From NCBI GenBank assembly GCA_947088345.1, contig CAMUGE010000023.1, positions 1 through 49,662 of the forward strand: a stretch of 49,662 nucleotides of DNA. The letters run 5' to 3'. This document shows positions 29,629 to 37,877 of the stretch, in pieces. The notes below the pieces were generated by a model. That model was not told where the DNA came from. It searched no databases and saw only the letters and a program-made list of their open reading frames with translations. Both the position numbers and the translations under genes were made by a program. Positions within the stretch are counted from its first letter, which is position 1. Each line of letters opens with the position of its first letter. The stretch comes from an uncultured Roseburia sp. Lineage in GTDB: Bacteria > Bacillota > Clostridia > Lachnospirales > Lachnospiraceae.

Positions 29629-30399
29629 ATGAAAATAGAAAAAGTAAATGACAACCAAATTCGCTGCACACTTACAAAGGAAGATCTGGCAGAACGTCAG
29701 CTAAAAATCAGCGAGCTTGCATATGGAACGGAAAAAGCAAAGATTCTATTCCGTGATATGATGCAGCAGGCGGCTTACGAATTCGGTTTTGAGGCGGATG
29801 ATATTCCGTTGATGATTGAGGCAATCCCGCTGTCGGCAGATACGATAATTTTATTAATTACAAAAGTAGAATGCCCGGAAGAGTTTGAGAACCGCTTTTC
29901 CAAATTTGGCGACTCTGATGTAATGGATTATTACGGAGCCTCAGACTATGCGCCGCAGGAATCGCCCGGTGCGGACGATATTCTTGATATATTTAAACGT
30001 ATGCAGAAAGAAAACGCTGCACTGGAGGGGGAGACCGCGCAGGAAAATGACAGTAAAATTGCCGGGGCGGCGGACACTGCAGACGGCAAAGCGCAGGTTT
30101 CGGTTCTTGTTGATATTACAAAATTGTTTGTGTTTGGAGAGTTGGAAGAAATCAGTCGTGCTGCACGCATCTTAAACGGATTTTACAGCGGAAAGAATGA
30201 TCTGTATAAAAATGAAAATAATTACTGTCTCTTAGTCAGCAAAAGTTCACATACGCCGGAAGATTTTAACAAAGTCTGCAATATTCTTTCCGAATACGCA
30301 CAGCAGCAGACGTATACGCCGGCTGTAGGCGCATATATGAGTGAGCATTTCAAGATTATTTTACAGAAAAACGCGCTTCAGACGCTGGTTCAGTTTTGA
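29629..30399 (+). CDS. mecA: ClpC adaptor protein MecA
   Basis: 256 residues from ATG 29629 (AAAGG about 10 bases upstream; a GTG nine bases earlier is too close to that site). The N-terminal domain (MKIEKVNDNQIRCTLTKEDL ... FRDMMQQAAYEFGFEADDIP) and C-terminal domain (VLVDITKLFVFGELEEIS ... LVSKSSHTPEDFNKV ... ILSEYAQQ) both match MecA, joined by an acidic linker. MecA presents substrates such as competence or sporulation regulators to ClpC/ClpP. It stands alone with its own promoter and terminator. Confidence 0.88.
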   Translation: MKIEKVNDNQIRCTLTKEDLAERQLKISELAYGTEKAKILFRDMMQQAAYEFGFEADDIPLMIEAIPLSADTIILLITKVECPEEFENRFSKFGDSDVMDYYGASDYAPQESPGADDILDIFKRMQKENAALEGETAQENDSKIAGAADTADGKAQVSVLVDITKLFVFGELEEISRAARILNGFYSGKNDLYKNENNYCLLVSKSSHTPEDFNKVCNILSEYAQQQTYTPAVGAYMSEHFKIILQKNALQTLVQF

Positions 30400-30441
30400 G
30401 GAAATAGGAACAAAGCGGGCAAGTCCGCTTTCACTCCCAGA

Positions 30442-30465
30442 GGCCGGCTTAGCCGGCTTTTTCCC
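30442..30465 (+). terminator. Terminator of mecA
   Basis: GCCGGC-TTA-GCCGGC followed by five T, about 45 bases after the mecA stop. A smaller GCGG/CCGC hairpin precedes it. Confidence 0.7.
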
Positions 30466-30528
30466 TCGTTTGGGGGGATTGTCCGCTTGGACGCACCGAG
30501 ATCAGCTGCATTCCTGACAAAATATTTT

Positions 30529-30557
30529 TTGCACGAGTGCGCATCCTGTTTTATATG
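30529..30557 (+). promoter_or_regulatory. Orphan promoter-like sequence, possible small RNA
   Basis: TTGCAC (30529-30534), 17-base spacer, TATATG (30552-30557), with no gene behind it before the 30617-30650 terminator. An RNA of about 85 bases could be made. The rest of the 30400-30663 gap shows no coding sequence. Confidence 0.3.
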
Positions 30558-30616
30558 ATAGGGAAGTCATAAACATTAACACTTTAAAATAATAAGGTAA
30601 TTCCTATACAGAACAT

Positions 30617-30650
30617 AAAAAGCAGTCTGCAACAAACAGGCTGCTTTTTA
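30617..30650. terminator. Bidirectional terminator
   Basis: AAAAAGCAG (30617-30625) and CTGCTTTTT (30641-30649) with an inner CTG/CAG; T-rich on both strands. It ends the DUF1858 gene on the minus strand and possibly a small RNA on the plus strand. Confidence 0.8.
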
Positions 30651-30663
30651 TACATATCGGTTT

Positions 30664-30879
30664 TTACTGTGTAGCGAGGTCTTTTGCAAGAAATTCATTA
30701 ATCTGAGATACAAGAGCGTCCGGATCGATGCCATGTACCATTGCAGCTTCTTCAATGGTTTCCATCTGGGAAGACGGGCATCCAAGACAGTGCATACCGA
30801 TATTTAAAAGAATAGGTGCAATATTTTGATCAATTTGGAGTAATTCACCGATCATCGTAGATTTTGTTACCTGTGCCAT
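30664..30879 (-). CDS. DUF1858 redox-disulfide protein
   Basis: 71 residues from the ATG at 30879 (AAAGGAG 7 bases upstream). It matches the small DUF1858 / hybrid-cluster-protein-associated redox disulfide family: MIGELLQIDQNIAPILLNIG then MHCLGCPSSQMETIEEAAMVHGI by memory of the family pattern. The CLGC pair is the likely redox or metal site. Function is not established. It is monocistronic, with a strong terminator. Confidence 0.88.
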   Translation of the reverse strand: MAQVTKSTMIGELLQIDQNIAPILLNIGMHCLGCPSSQMETIEEAAMVHGIDPDALVSQINEFLAKDLATQ

Positions 30880-30999
30880 TCGTTTTTCTCCTTTCTGACG
30901 TATCATTTATCCGGGTATCTTTAATATGCCCTGAAATTACATGAATATGATTATAATACATCTGTTTTCAAAATGCAATAATTCCTGAAAAATCCCCTT

Positions 31000-31028
31000 T
31001 AGTGTTTTAAAAAAAGAACCGATATATA
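31000..31028 (+). promoter_or_regulatory. Flagellar sigma (sigma-D/28) promoter of flagellin
   Basis: CCGATATATA (31019-31028), a near-consensus sigma-28 -10, with a weak TAGT 15 bases upstream (31000-31003). The remaining part of the gap 30880-31118 has no gene. Confidence 0.6.
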
Positions 31029-31118
31029 ATGCGAACAGTTGCGAAATATAAATAGTTGATGAAACAGACAGGGATTGTCAAAGACAGAGCATGGATGCGG
31101 GAAAGGTAAGGTTTAAGA

Positions 31119-32633
31119 ATGAAAATTAATTACAATGCTTCAGCGGCAATTACAAACAAGCATTTGCTCGGTATTGAGAACAAAATGGGGACGTCCATGG
31201 AGAGGCTTTCTTCCGGGTTCAAAATTAACAAGTCCAAGGATAATCCGGCCGGAATGGCGATTTCCAATAAGATGCGTGCGCAGATCGACGGATTAAACCG
31301 CGCATCAAAAAACTCTTCCAACGGTATTTCGATTATCCATATTGCTGACGGCGCATTAAACGAAACATCCGGTATTCTGACACGTATGCGTGAGCTTGCA
31401 GTACAGGCGGCCAACGATGCGACGCTTTCTCTTGAAGATAAACAGGCGATCCAGTCTGAGATCGAATCGTTAAAGCAGGAGGTTGATCGTATTTCAACGG
31501 ATACGGAGTACAATGCAAAGCCGTTGCTGGACGGGACACTGGATACAAGGGTTTATACGGATCATGTTACCCGGGTAAATACCTCGGATTACGTATTGCC
31601 GGGCGACTACTCACTGACAGTATTACAGCCCGCTACACAGGCTAAAGTGATGACGAACGGAAAAGATTTTAACAGTGATACTGCGATTGTCGGTGTGACC
31701 GGTCATATGAAAATTAACGGATATGATTTTGCAATTGACGCAGGCGATACGCTGCGGGAGGCTTATGAGAAAATAAGAAAAGCCGGCGAGATCGGCGAGA
31801 CATTTGTAAAAAAGGATGAGACGACAGGAGATCTTACATTTACTGCAGATGCATACGGAAAAGAAAGTATTGAAAAAATTACATTTGACAGCAAAGAACT
31901 TGCCGATGCGCTGGGATTTACTGCAGACGCGGACGGCAACAGTGTGATAAAAGATGAGACGAACGGTGTATATGTCTATGGAAGTAATAATAACGGAACT
32001 ATAACATATCCTTCCGGAAAAGATATGGAATTGAATGATACCAGTGACTGGGTTGGATTTGGGAAGACGGCAACAGCCTATTTTGAGGGAAATAAGGTTA
32101 CAATATCAGACGTAAACGGTTTTTCATTTTCTTTCAAGGTGGATGAAAATTATGCGGACGGTCAGCAGGAGCTGGATGTAAACGGGCTGCCTACCGGGAA
32201 TACGTATGACGGTGTATTGGAATTTGAAGTAACCGATATGGGTACAATGACACTTCAGATCGGAGCAAATATGGATCAGAATATGGAGGTCCGTATTCCG
32301 GATGTGTCTACAAAGTCACTCTACATAGATGAGTTGGATGTGACTACTGTAAACGGCGCCGACCGCGCCATTGTACAGCTGGACGAGGCAGTTTCCATGG
32401 TTTCTGCAATTCGTTCACGTCTTGGTGCATATGAAAACAGGCTGGAGCACACGGGAAAGAATCTGGATGCATTTGAGGAGAATATGACAAATGCGCTGTC
32501 GGGGCTTACCGATGTAGATATGGCGGAAGAAATGACAAATTATACACAGCAGAGCGTCTTAAATCAGGCTGCGATTTCGGTATTGACGCAGGCAAACGAT
32601 ATGCCGCAGCAGGTATTGTCAATACTGCAGTAA
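31119..32633 (+). CDS. hag: Flagellin
   Basis: 504 residues. The N-terminal D0/D1 part is typical (MKINYNASAAITNKHL; MERLSSGFKINKSKDNPAGM; MRELAVQAANDATLSLEDKQ). The central 160-390 region is a large variable, surface-exposed insert rich in Asp, Gly and Thr. The C-terminal D1/D0 part has IRSRLGAYENRLEHT and AAISVLTQANDMPQQVLSIL, ending at the usual position. No signal peptide, as expected for type III export. It has its own sigma-28-type promoter; the FliS-like gene follows by 12 bases. Confidence 0.96.
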   Translation: MKINYNASAAITNKHLLGIENKMGTSMERLSSGFKINKSKDNPAGMAISNKMRAQIDGLNRASKNSSNGISIIHIADGALNETSGILTRMRELAVQAANDATLSLEDKQAIQSEIESLKQEVDRISTDTEYNAKPLLDGTLDTRVYTDHVTRVNTSDYVLPGDYSLTVLQPATQAKVMTNGKDFNSDTAIVGVTGHMKINGYDFAIDAGDTLREAYEKIRKAGEIGETFVKKDETTGDLTFTADAYGKESIEKITFDSKELADALGFTADADGNSVIKDETNGVYVYGSNNNGTITYPSGKDMELNDTSDWVGFGKTATAYFEGNKVTISDVNGFSFSFKVDENYADGQQELDVNGLPTGNTYDGVLEFEVTDMGTMTLQIGANMDQNMEVRIPDVSTKSLYIDELDVTTVNGADRAIVQLDEAVSMVSAIRSRLGAYENRLEHTGKNLDAFEENMTNALSGLTDVDMAEEMTNYTQQSVLNQAAISVLTQANDMPQQVLSILQ

Positions 32634-32645
32634 TGGAGGATTTCG

Positions 32646-33122
32646 TTGAAAAAAGAGAAGATAGCAGAATTTACAAGAAAAATCAGCCAGAGCAACAGAA
32701 GCGAACTGATCGTTGTGATTTACGATATTTATTTTGTCTGTTTGTCCGATGCCCGCGCCGCTTATAAGAATGAACAATGGGACGATTTTAAAGAATCTGT
32801 TCGACATGCGCAACGAGCCATTGACGAGCTGATTGACGCGTTAGATTTTTCTTACGAGCTTGCCAGGAATCTTTGCCAGATTTATATGTTTTGCAAAGAT
32901 ACGCTGGCAAAAGCAATCTATGCGAGGCAGATTTCGGAGATCGAAACGGCGGAACGCCTGATGGGAAAATTATACGAGAGTTTTGTTCAGGTCGCAAAGC
33001 AGGATCTGTCAAAACCGCTGATGCAAAATGCGCAGCAGGTATATGCAGGATTTACCTACGGACGCGAAGAGCTGACGGAGACATGTCAGGATTTTACAAA
33101 TAACAGAGGTTTCCTTGTATAA
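32646..33122 (+). CDS. FliS-like flagellin export chaperone
   Basis: 158 residues, all-helical. TTG start with GGAGG about 7 bases upstream. The segment KIAEFTRKISQSNRSELIVV and the 4-helix pattern resemble Lachnospiraceae FliS-type proteins, and the location directly after flagellin supports a chaperone that binds the flagellin C-terminus. FliS itself is shorter (about 125 residues), so this is a divergent member. A strong hairpin overlaps its stop codon. Confidence 0.75.
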   Translation: MKKEKIAEFTRKISQSNRSELIVVIYDIYFVCLSDARAAYKNEQWDDFKESVRHAQRAIDELIDALDFSYELARNLCQIYMFCKDTLAKAIYARQISEIETAERLMGKLYESFVQVAKQDLSKPLMQNAQQVYAGFTYGREELTETCQDFTNNRGFLV

Positions 33123-33138
33123 GGGAACCTCTGTTATT
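33099..33138 (+). terminator. Terminator hairpin overlapping the FliS-like stop codon
   Basis: AATAACAGAGGTTTCC (33099-33114) pairs with GGGAACCTCTGTTATT (33123-33138) with one mismatch; the loop contains the stop codon. There is no clear T run. Confidence 0.65.
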
Positions 33139-33169
33139 GACTGTTGGCAGGGAAACGCAGCACCGGCTG

Positions 33170-33409
33170 TTATGGGCCTGTATTAAGCGCGCGTTTGTTT
33201 TTGTAAGTTTTTATACTGGAAAGCAGGAATTTATAGCGCATCTGTACCGAATTTAACTGGTAAATATAACAGTCGATCAGGTCCGGGTCCACAGCGTTTT
33301 CCAGATTTCGATAGGCATCCTGTAATTCCACTGCTGTCTGATGGAGATTATTTTTAAGTACAGTATAATGTTCGTCATTTGTTTCTTCCGTTCGGAATAA
33401 ATGCAGCAT
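33170..33409 (-). CDS. yaaL: YaaL family (DUF2508) small protein
   Basis: 79 residues, helical. The core ELQDAYRNLENAVDPDLIDC then YIYQLNSVQMRYKFLLSSIK is the DUF2508/YaaL pattern (NxENxxDPDLID-YIYE). GGGGGG lies upstream of the ATG at 33409. In Bacillus yaaL lies between recR and bofA; here bofA is 200 bases away but divergent. The function of the family is unknown, with a link to sporulation loci. Confidence 0.8.
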   Translation of the reverse strand: MLHLFRTEETNDEHYTVLKNNLHQTAVELQDAYRNLENAVDPDLIDCYIYQLNSVQMRYKFLLSSIKTYKNKRALNTGP

Positions 33410-33606
33410 AATGATCCCCCTTTTCCGGTTAGCGTTATAATGTCCTGATTACATTATAAGCGGGAGGAGTCCATTCTATACTGATTTTGGGAAAAAATCG
33501 GAAGAATTGGTGAATTTTTGTATTCATATCCTGCCGTTTTTTTTCATAAGAATTATCAGGTGGGCTGCACAACGCAGTAAATGATTAGGCGGGAGTGATT
33601 TCATAC

Positions 33607-33879
33607 ATGTTCGATCTGAAAAATATTGCAATCATTGCATTTATCTGTATCTGTATCCTTTTGATTATGATATTGCGGAGGCGGGCCAATTTTTTATTGT
33701 CGTTTTTCACAAGAGTGCTGGTTGGTATGAGCGGGATCTATTTTATCAATCGTTTTCTTGAGGCGGGCCAGATCCCGCTGGCAGTCGGATGGAATCCGGT
33801 TAGCCTGTTGGCGGCGGGGAGTCTTGGGTTGGGCGGGGTAGCGCTTCTCTACGCAGTGGAAGCATGTAAATTTTTATAG
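33607..33879 (+). CDS. bofA: Pro-sigma-K processing inhibitor BofA-like
   Basis: 90 residues, membrane protein with two or three hydrophobic helices. The C-terminal half VLVGMSGIYFINRFLEAGQI then PLAVGWNPVSLLAAGSLG is characteristic of BofA. ATG at 33607 is preferred; a GTG at 33595 is in frame but lies on the ribosome site GGGAG. In Bacillus BofA holds the SpoIVFB protease inactive in the forespore membrane. In organisms without that checkpoint its role is unclear. Confidence 0.85.
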   Translation: MFDLKNIAIIAFICICILLIMILRRRANFLLSFFTRVLVGMSGIYFINRFLEAGQIPLAVGWNPVSLLAAGSLGLGGVALLYAVEACKFL

Positions 33880-33883
33880 ATAA

Positions 33884-33913
33884 AGTGTTTCGATTCACAG
33901 TTACCGAAACGCT
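33884..33913 (+). terminator. Hairpin after bofA
   Basis: AGTGTTTCG (33884-33892) pairs with CGAAACGCT (33905-33913). No T run. The remaining 33914-34084 contains nothing recognisable. Confidence 0.45.
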
Positions 33914-34084
33914 TGTCGCGTTGGTGACGGCCAGGCTGCTTCGAGTGTGAGCGGTCATCAGTATGCAATTGAAATTTATTCATAAATTACAAATTCTTAA
34001 AAAAACTCTGCGATGTTACATTCGCAGCTGAAAAAACCGAAAAATCATGTCAAAAGAGAATAGTTGTGAATCGTAACGACAAAA

Positions 34085-34852
34085 TCACGGCTTTGCTTTG
34101 AAGACCTCGTCGGCGGGGTACCCTCCTGTGCATTTTTGCATACCCCGCTGGATGCTGTCTGCTGAATTTCCCCAGTCTTTGTCTTTATTTCTGTAATCGT
34201 TTTTTTCTACAAACCAGGCTACTTCCTGCTGTACACGCCGCATATTTTCCTGCATCAGAGAAAACAAGACAGGATAAAATGTTTTTTTCTGTTCCTCACT
34301 CAGCTTATCTTCTGCCGCTTCCGTCAGATCTCCAAAATGGGGCAGGCAAAAGCCTTTGCTCTGTTCAAAAAGTGCGTGAAATTCTTCGTTTTTTCGATAA
34401 AGATCAAAAAAGGTATCAAGATAGCGATTGTAAATTTTCTGAAAATGATCACAGACATAGCAGGAACGCTCTTTTTTTTGAATCCATGCGCCAAGAGGCG
34501 TCTTTGGTTCGCTTATGCCGGCGTCCGTTCGCTTCATTCGTTTTAGCAGGCCGGACTTTGAAGGAGTAAATTTTTCAAGCTCTGTTTTTAGCTCATTGTC
34601 TAATTTTCGTAAATGTGTGCTTAAAATCAGGGCATTTCCCAGTCTGTTTCCATAATCATACATCATTTTAAAGTGATGACGGCAAAAACCGATTGCATCT
34701 GTTTGTTCCCGAATATCATCCTCCATATAAGCGGAGCCAAGGATAAAGGAGATCGCGTGGCGTTCTGCCTGTCGCTCCAAAAAACAGAAAGGGCATTCGT
34801 CTTCAGCTTTAAAGGCGTCAATCAGGGGTATGGTAGCGATATTTTCTTTCAT
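34085..34852 (-). CDS. DUF6062-like cysteine/histidine-rich protein
   Basis: 255 residues, soluble. Four Cys/His clusters are regularly placed: CPFC near residue 20, CRHH near 57, CYVCDHF near 134, and CLPHF near 172. They look like metal-binding sites. From memory this matches the DUF6062 family (PLIDAFKAEDECPFCFLERQ). Function unknown. AAAAGGAATTAA-type weak ribosome site before the ATG at 34852. It stands alone with its own promoter. Confidence 0.75.
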   Translation of the reverse strand: MKENIATIPLIDAFKAEDECPFCFLERQAERHAISFILGSAYMEDDIREQTDAIGFCRHHFKMMYDYGNRLGNALILSTHLRKLDNELKTELEKFTPSKSGLLKRMKRTDAGISEPKTPLGAWIQKKERSCYVCDHFQKIYNRYLDTFFDLYRKNEEFHALFEQSKGFCLPHFGDLTEAAEDKLSEEQKKTFYPVLFSLMQENMRRVQQEVAWFVEKNDYRNKDKDWGNSADSIQRGMQKCTGGYPADEVFKAKP

Positions 34853-34894
34853 TTAATTCCTCCGGATTATTATCAGTCAGATAGATTTGTTTAG

Positions 34895-34923
34895 ATTATA
34901 GCACGCTTTTTGCGTTACGAAAA
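34895..34923 (-). promoter_or_regulatory. Promoter for the DUF6062 gene
   Basis: Minus strand: weak TTTTCG (34918-34923), 17-base spacer, TATAAT (34895-34900). Confidence 0.5.
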
Positions 34924-35030
34924 GAAAATCCGAAAACAAATTACGAACAACGTTTATCTTGTTTACAACAATGGTATGAAAAAAGGAAGCGCTTGATTTG
35001 TCAAAATCCATTGTGTAAATTTTGTGGAAA

Positions 35031-35039
35031 TTCGACAAA
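35031..35039 (+). promoter_or_regulatory. Spo0A-like box upstream of the tad promoter
   Basis: TTCGACAAA contains TTCGACA, the complement of the 0A-box core TGTCGAA. It ends 25 bases before the -35 of the tad promoter. Confidence 0.45.
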
Positions 35040-35064
35040 GATAGAAAAATACTTGCAATAACTA

Positions 35065-35093
35065 TGGACAACAGAAGAAGCGACTGTTATAAT
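35065..35093 (+). promoter_or_regulatory. Promoter of the tad operon
   Basis: TGGACA (35065-35070), 17-base spacer, TATAAT (35088-35093), about 28 bases before the first start codon. Confidence 0.75.
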
Positions 35094-35121
35094 GCGATTA
35101 CATCAAAGGGAAAGAGGTGAT

Positions 35122-35576
35122 ATGTCAGGACAGTTTTTTATTTGTTATTGCTGCTGTTTCTAATATTAGCAGTGGCCGAGGATGTTCGGAAGATGAAAAT
35201 CAGTAACCGGCTGATTGTTTCCGGACTAGCTTTGGGGCTTGCGTTCCGTTTGTTTGGGGAAGGGATTACAGGAATGCTCCATTTTCTTTTAAATATTTCT
35301 ATACCGGTTATCTTATTATTTCTACTGTATCACATGCATGTAATTGGGGCAGGTGATATCAAATTAATTTCCGTCGTCAGTAGCTTTTTCTCATGGAATC
35401 AGACAGCAGCTCTTGTCATGGTTGCTTTTTTTACCGCGGCTGTATTTGGACTGCTGAAAAAAATATTTCTGATTTTTACTGCAGGGCATCCATGGAATAG
35501 CAGAACGACAATTCATTTTTCATCTTTTATCTTAATAGGTTATTTGACGGTAGTCTGGAGGTGCATTGTTGGGTAA
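35122..35576 (+). CDS. Prepilin peptidase (TadV/CpaA-like), frame anomaly at start
   Basis: A24 aspartic peptidase with the two catalytic Asp motifs AEDVRKMKISN and GAGDIKL and about four to five membrane helices. The main frame (from 35142) has only a TTG with no ribosome site. A perfect site GAGGTGAT lies directly before ATG 35122, but that frame stops after 13 codons; a -1 shift on the T6 run 35134-35139 joins it to the peptidase frame, giving a natural N-terminus MSGQFFYLLLLLFLI. Hence a frameshift, slippage or a one-base sequence error. It should process the Flp prepilin at the membrane. First gene of the tad operon; overlaps the next gene. Confidence 0.8.
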
Positions 35577-36615
35577 AATTGAAGTGGCTTTTTGCGAGGA
35601 GGACGAGACATACCGTAATCGCTTTGTCACCTATTTAATGGAGTACAGATCAAAGGAAATTGCAGTCAGCGCATTCTCTACCGTAAAGTCTTTTGTGGAA
35701 GAAGCAAAAAAGAGAAAGTTTGATGTAATTCTTCTGGGCAGAGGGTTTGCAAAAGTAGCGGAAATTCTTTGGGAGCAAAAGTTTCCGGTGCTGTTGTTAG
35801 AGGATCAGGATCTGATCAAAGTGGCGGAGGACGAGACGTGTAATCGTGATTCGGATATGCGCACGGTATTTCGATATCAGAGTATGGAATACATTCTTCA
35901 TGAAATATTAGCAGTAGCGCAGGGAAATGAAAATGATCCTGCACCATTCGTGAGGATTTCTGAGATGGAGATGATCGGCGTCTGCGCTCCGGGTCAGTGT
36001 GAGATGCAGATCCCGTTTTCGGTAGTGGGGGCACAGTATATGGCCGAAAAGAAAAAGGTTTTGTATCTGAATTTAACGGAACACAGCGGTTTTATGAATC
36101 TGTTTGAGTTGGACTGCAGGTATGATATGGCTGATCTTGTTGTTCGGCTGCGCCGGGGAACGCTGACGCAGGAAATTTTATTCCGGTGTATCTATGAATT
36201 GGACCATATTTTCTATATTCCTCCATTTGGGAATCCGGAAAATCTACATGAATTTTTATTTTCAGATTTTTTGGCGCTGCTCCGTTATTTAGGGGAAAAG
36301 ACGGATTTCCAGTTACTTGTAGTTGATTTTGGGGGCGGCCTGGATCAGTTTTCCAAAATGCTTGAACAGTGTAGCAATATTTATTGTTTGACAAGGCAAG
36401 GATACTTTTACGAGTGTCAGATAAAACAGTTTTCCGAATATATTGAGAAATGTACATGCAAAAACATGAAAGACCGTTTGCATTATATTGATATACCATT
36501 TTCGGCAAAAAATATTCGTTGCAGTAAGGATGTGCTGCGTCAGCTGCTCTACAGCGAGTTTGGAGATTATGTGCGCAGTTGTTTTCAGGGACAGCTAAAT
36601 CGGGAAAAGAGGTAA
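35569..36615 (+). CDS. TadZ/CpaE-like protein with degenerate ATPase
   Basis: 348 residues from TTG 35569 (GGAGG 7 bases upstream; TTG 35566 is closer but poorly spaced). The N-terminal ~120 residues look like a response-receiver fold (VAFCEEDETYRNRFV; KFDVILLGRGF) without a clear phospho-Asp. The rest resembles MinD/ParA, but the P-loop region is IGVCAPGQCEMQIPFSV, lacking the lysines of Walker A; LLVVDFGGGLDQF matches a Walker B-like strand. TadZ localises the Tad machine at the pole. Placement before tadA supports the call. Confidence 0.78.
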   Translation: MGKIEVAFCEEDETYRNRFVTYLMEYRSKEIAVSAFSTVKSFVEEAKKRKFDVILLGRGFAKVAEILWEQKFPVLLLEDQDLIKVAEDETCNRDSDMRTVFRYQSMEYILHEILAVAQGNENDPAPFVRISEMEMIGVCAPGQCEMQIPFSVVGAQYMAEKKKVLYLNLTEHSGFMNLFELDCRYDMADLVVRLRRGTLTQEILFRCIYELDHIFYIPPFGNPENLHEFLFSDFLALLRYLGEKTDFQLLVVDFGGGLDQFSKMLEQCSNIYCLTRQGYFYECQIKQFSEYIEKCTCKNMKDRLHYIDIPFSAKNIRCSKDVLRQLLYSEFGDYVRSCFQGQLNREKR

Positions 36616-36619
36616 GGAT

Positions 36620-37834
36620 TTGGAAGAGGGAGAAATCACAAACCTAAGAGAAGAGATTCTGGCGGAGCTGGACCTGACACACGAGCCGAAAGATGAGGAA
36701 GTTTATCGCTTTATTTCTGAAAAAACCGGACATTATGCGAAAACAAGATTAATCGGACTAAAGGAGCGGGAAGATTTAGAGCGATTTTTGTTTCACTCTT
36801 TGCGAAAATTGGATGTTATTCAGGAACTTCTGGAGGATAACAGTATTACTGAGATAATGGTTAACGGTTCGGATCATATTTTTTATGAGAAGAACGGGAT
36901 GATCTATGAGTTTGAGAAACGCTTCTCATCCAAAGAAAAGTTAGGTGATGTCATTCAGCAAATGATTGGTAACAGTAATCGAATGGTTAATGAAGCTTCG
37001 CCTATTGTTGATGCAAGGCTGGCGGACGGTTCACGTATCAATATTGTTCTGGAGCCGATTGCAATTGACGGTTCTACAATCTGTATCCGCAAATTTCCAA
37101 GAGATCCCATCCGAATGCAGGATCTGATCCGGATGGAGTCAATATCAGTTGAGGCGGCAGATATGCTCTGTATGCTTGTGAAAGCCGGTTACAATATTTT
37201 TGTATCCGGAGGGACAGGTTCCGGCAAAACAACGTTTTTAAATGCTCTCTCCCAGTATATTCCGAGAGAAGAACGTATTATAACAATTGAGGATGCGGCT
37301 GAACTTCAGCTTTTGGACAAACCGAATTTGGTTCGTCTTGAGACAAGGAGAGCAAATACAGACGGTGTGGCGCCGATTACGATACGGGATCTGATAAAAA
37401 CGGCGCTGCGCATGAGGCCGGAACGAATTATTGTTGGTGAGTGCCGCGGCGCGGAAGCGCTTGACGTCCTGCAGGCAATGAATACCGGGCATGACGGGAG
37501 CCTTTCTACCGGGCATGCAAATTCATGCGGCGATATGTTGAGCCGTATGGAGATGATGGTGTTGATGGGAGTTGATCTGCCATTGACAGCAATCCGAAAC
37601 CAGATTGTGTCCGGAGTGGATCTGTTAATCCATTTGGGCAGGCTGCGTGATAAGAGCAGACGCGTTTTAAATATTGCGGAGGTATCAGAGATGAAAGACG
37701 GCCAGATTATTCTGAATGAGATTTTTCGGTTTGCAGAGAAAGGAATTGTAAATGGGCATGTCTGTGGAAGTCTGGAAAAGGTCGGCCATCTGCGGAATAC
37801 AGAAAAATGCGTCAAAGCCGGGTACGAATCATAG
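36620..37834 (+). CDS. tadA: Tad pilus assembly ATPase TadA (VirB11/CpaF family)
   Basis: 404 residues. TTG start with AGAGGTAAGG just upstream. N-terminal domain to about 170, then the ATPase: Walker A GGTGSGKTTFLNAL at 197-210, Asp box (ITIEDAAELQL), Walker B-like RIIVGECRGAEALD, and His box HDGSLSTGHANS. It is the hexameric cytoplasmic motor that powers Flp pilin polymerisation and possibly retraction. Complete and canonical in length, between tadZ-like and tadB. Confidence 0.95.
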   Translation: MEEGEITNLREEILAELDLTHEPKDEEVYRFISEKTGHYAKTRLIGLKEREDLERFLFHSLRKLDVIQELLEDNSITEIMVNGSDHIFYEKNGMIYEFEKRFSSKEKLGDVIQQMIGNSNRMVNEASPIVDARLADGSRINIVLEPIAIDGSTICIRKFPRDPIRMQDLIRMESISVEAADMLCMLVKAGYNIFVSGGTGSGKTTFLNALSQYIPREERIITIEDAAELQLLDKPNLVRLETRRANTDGVAPITIRDLIKTALRMRPERIIVGECRGAEALDVLQAMNTGHDGSLSTGHANSCGDMLSRMEMMVLMGVDLPLTAIRNQIVSGVDLLIHLGRLRDKSRRVLNIAEVSEMKDGQIILNEIFRFAEKGIVNGHVCGSLEKVGHLRNTEKCVKAGYES

Positions 37835-37877
37835 GGTAGTGTTTTTCCGAGGTGTGATGTAAAAAAGAGGAGTAGGT

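Noticed and set aside
33914-34084. Small gene in the gap after bofA
   Set aside because: No start with a ribosome site followed by a meaningful frame.
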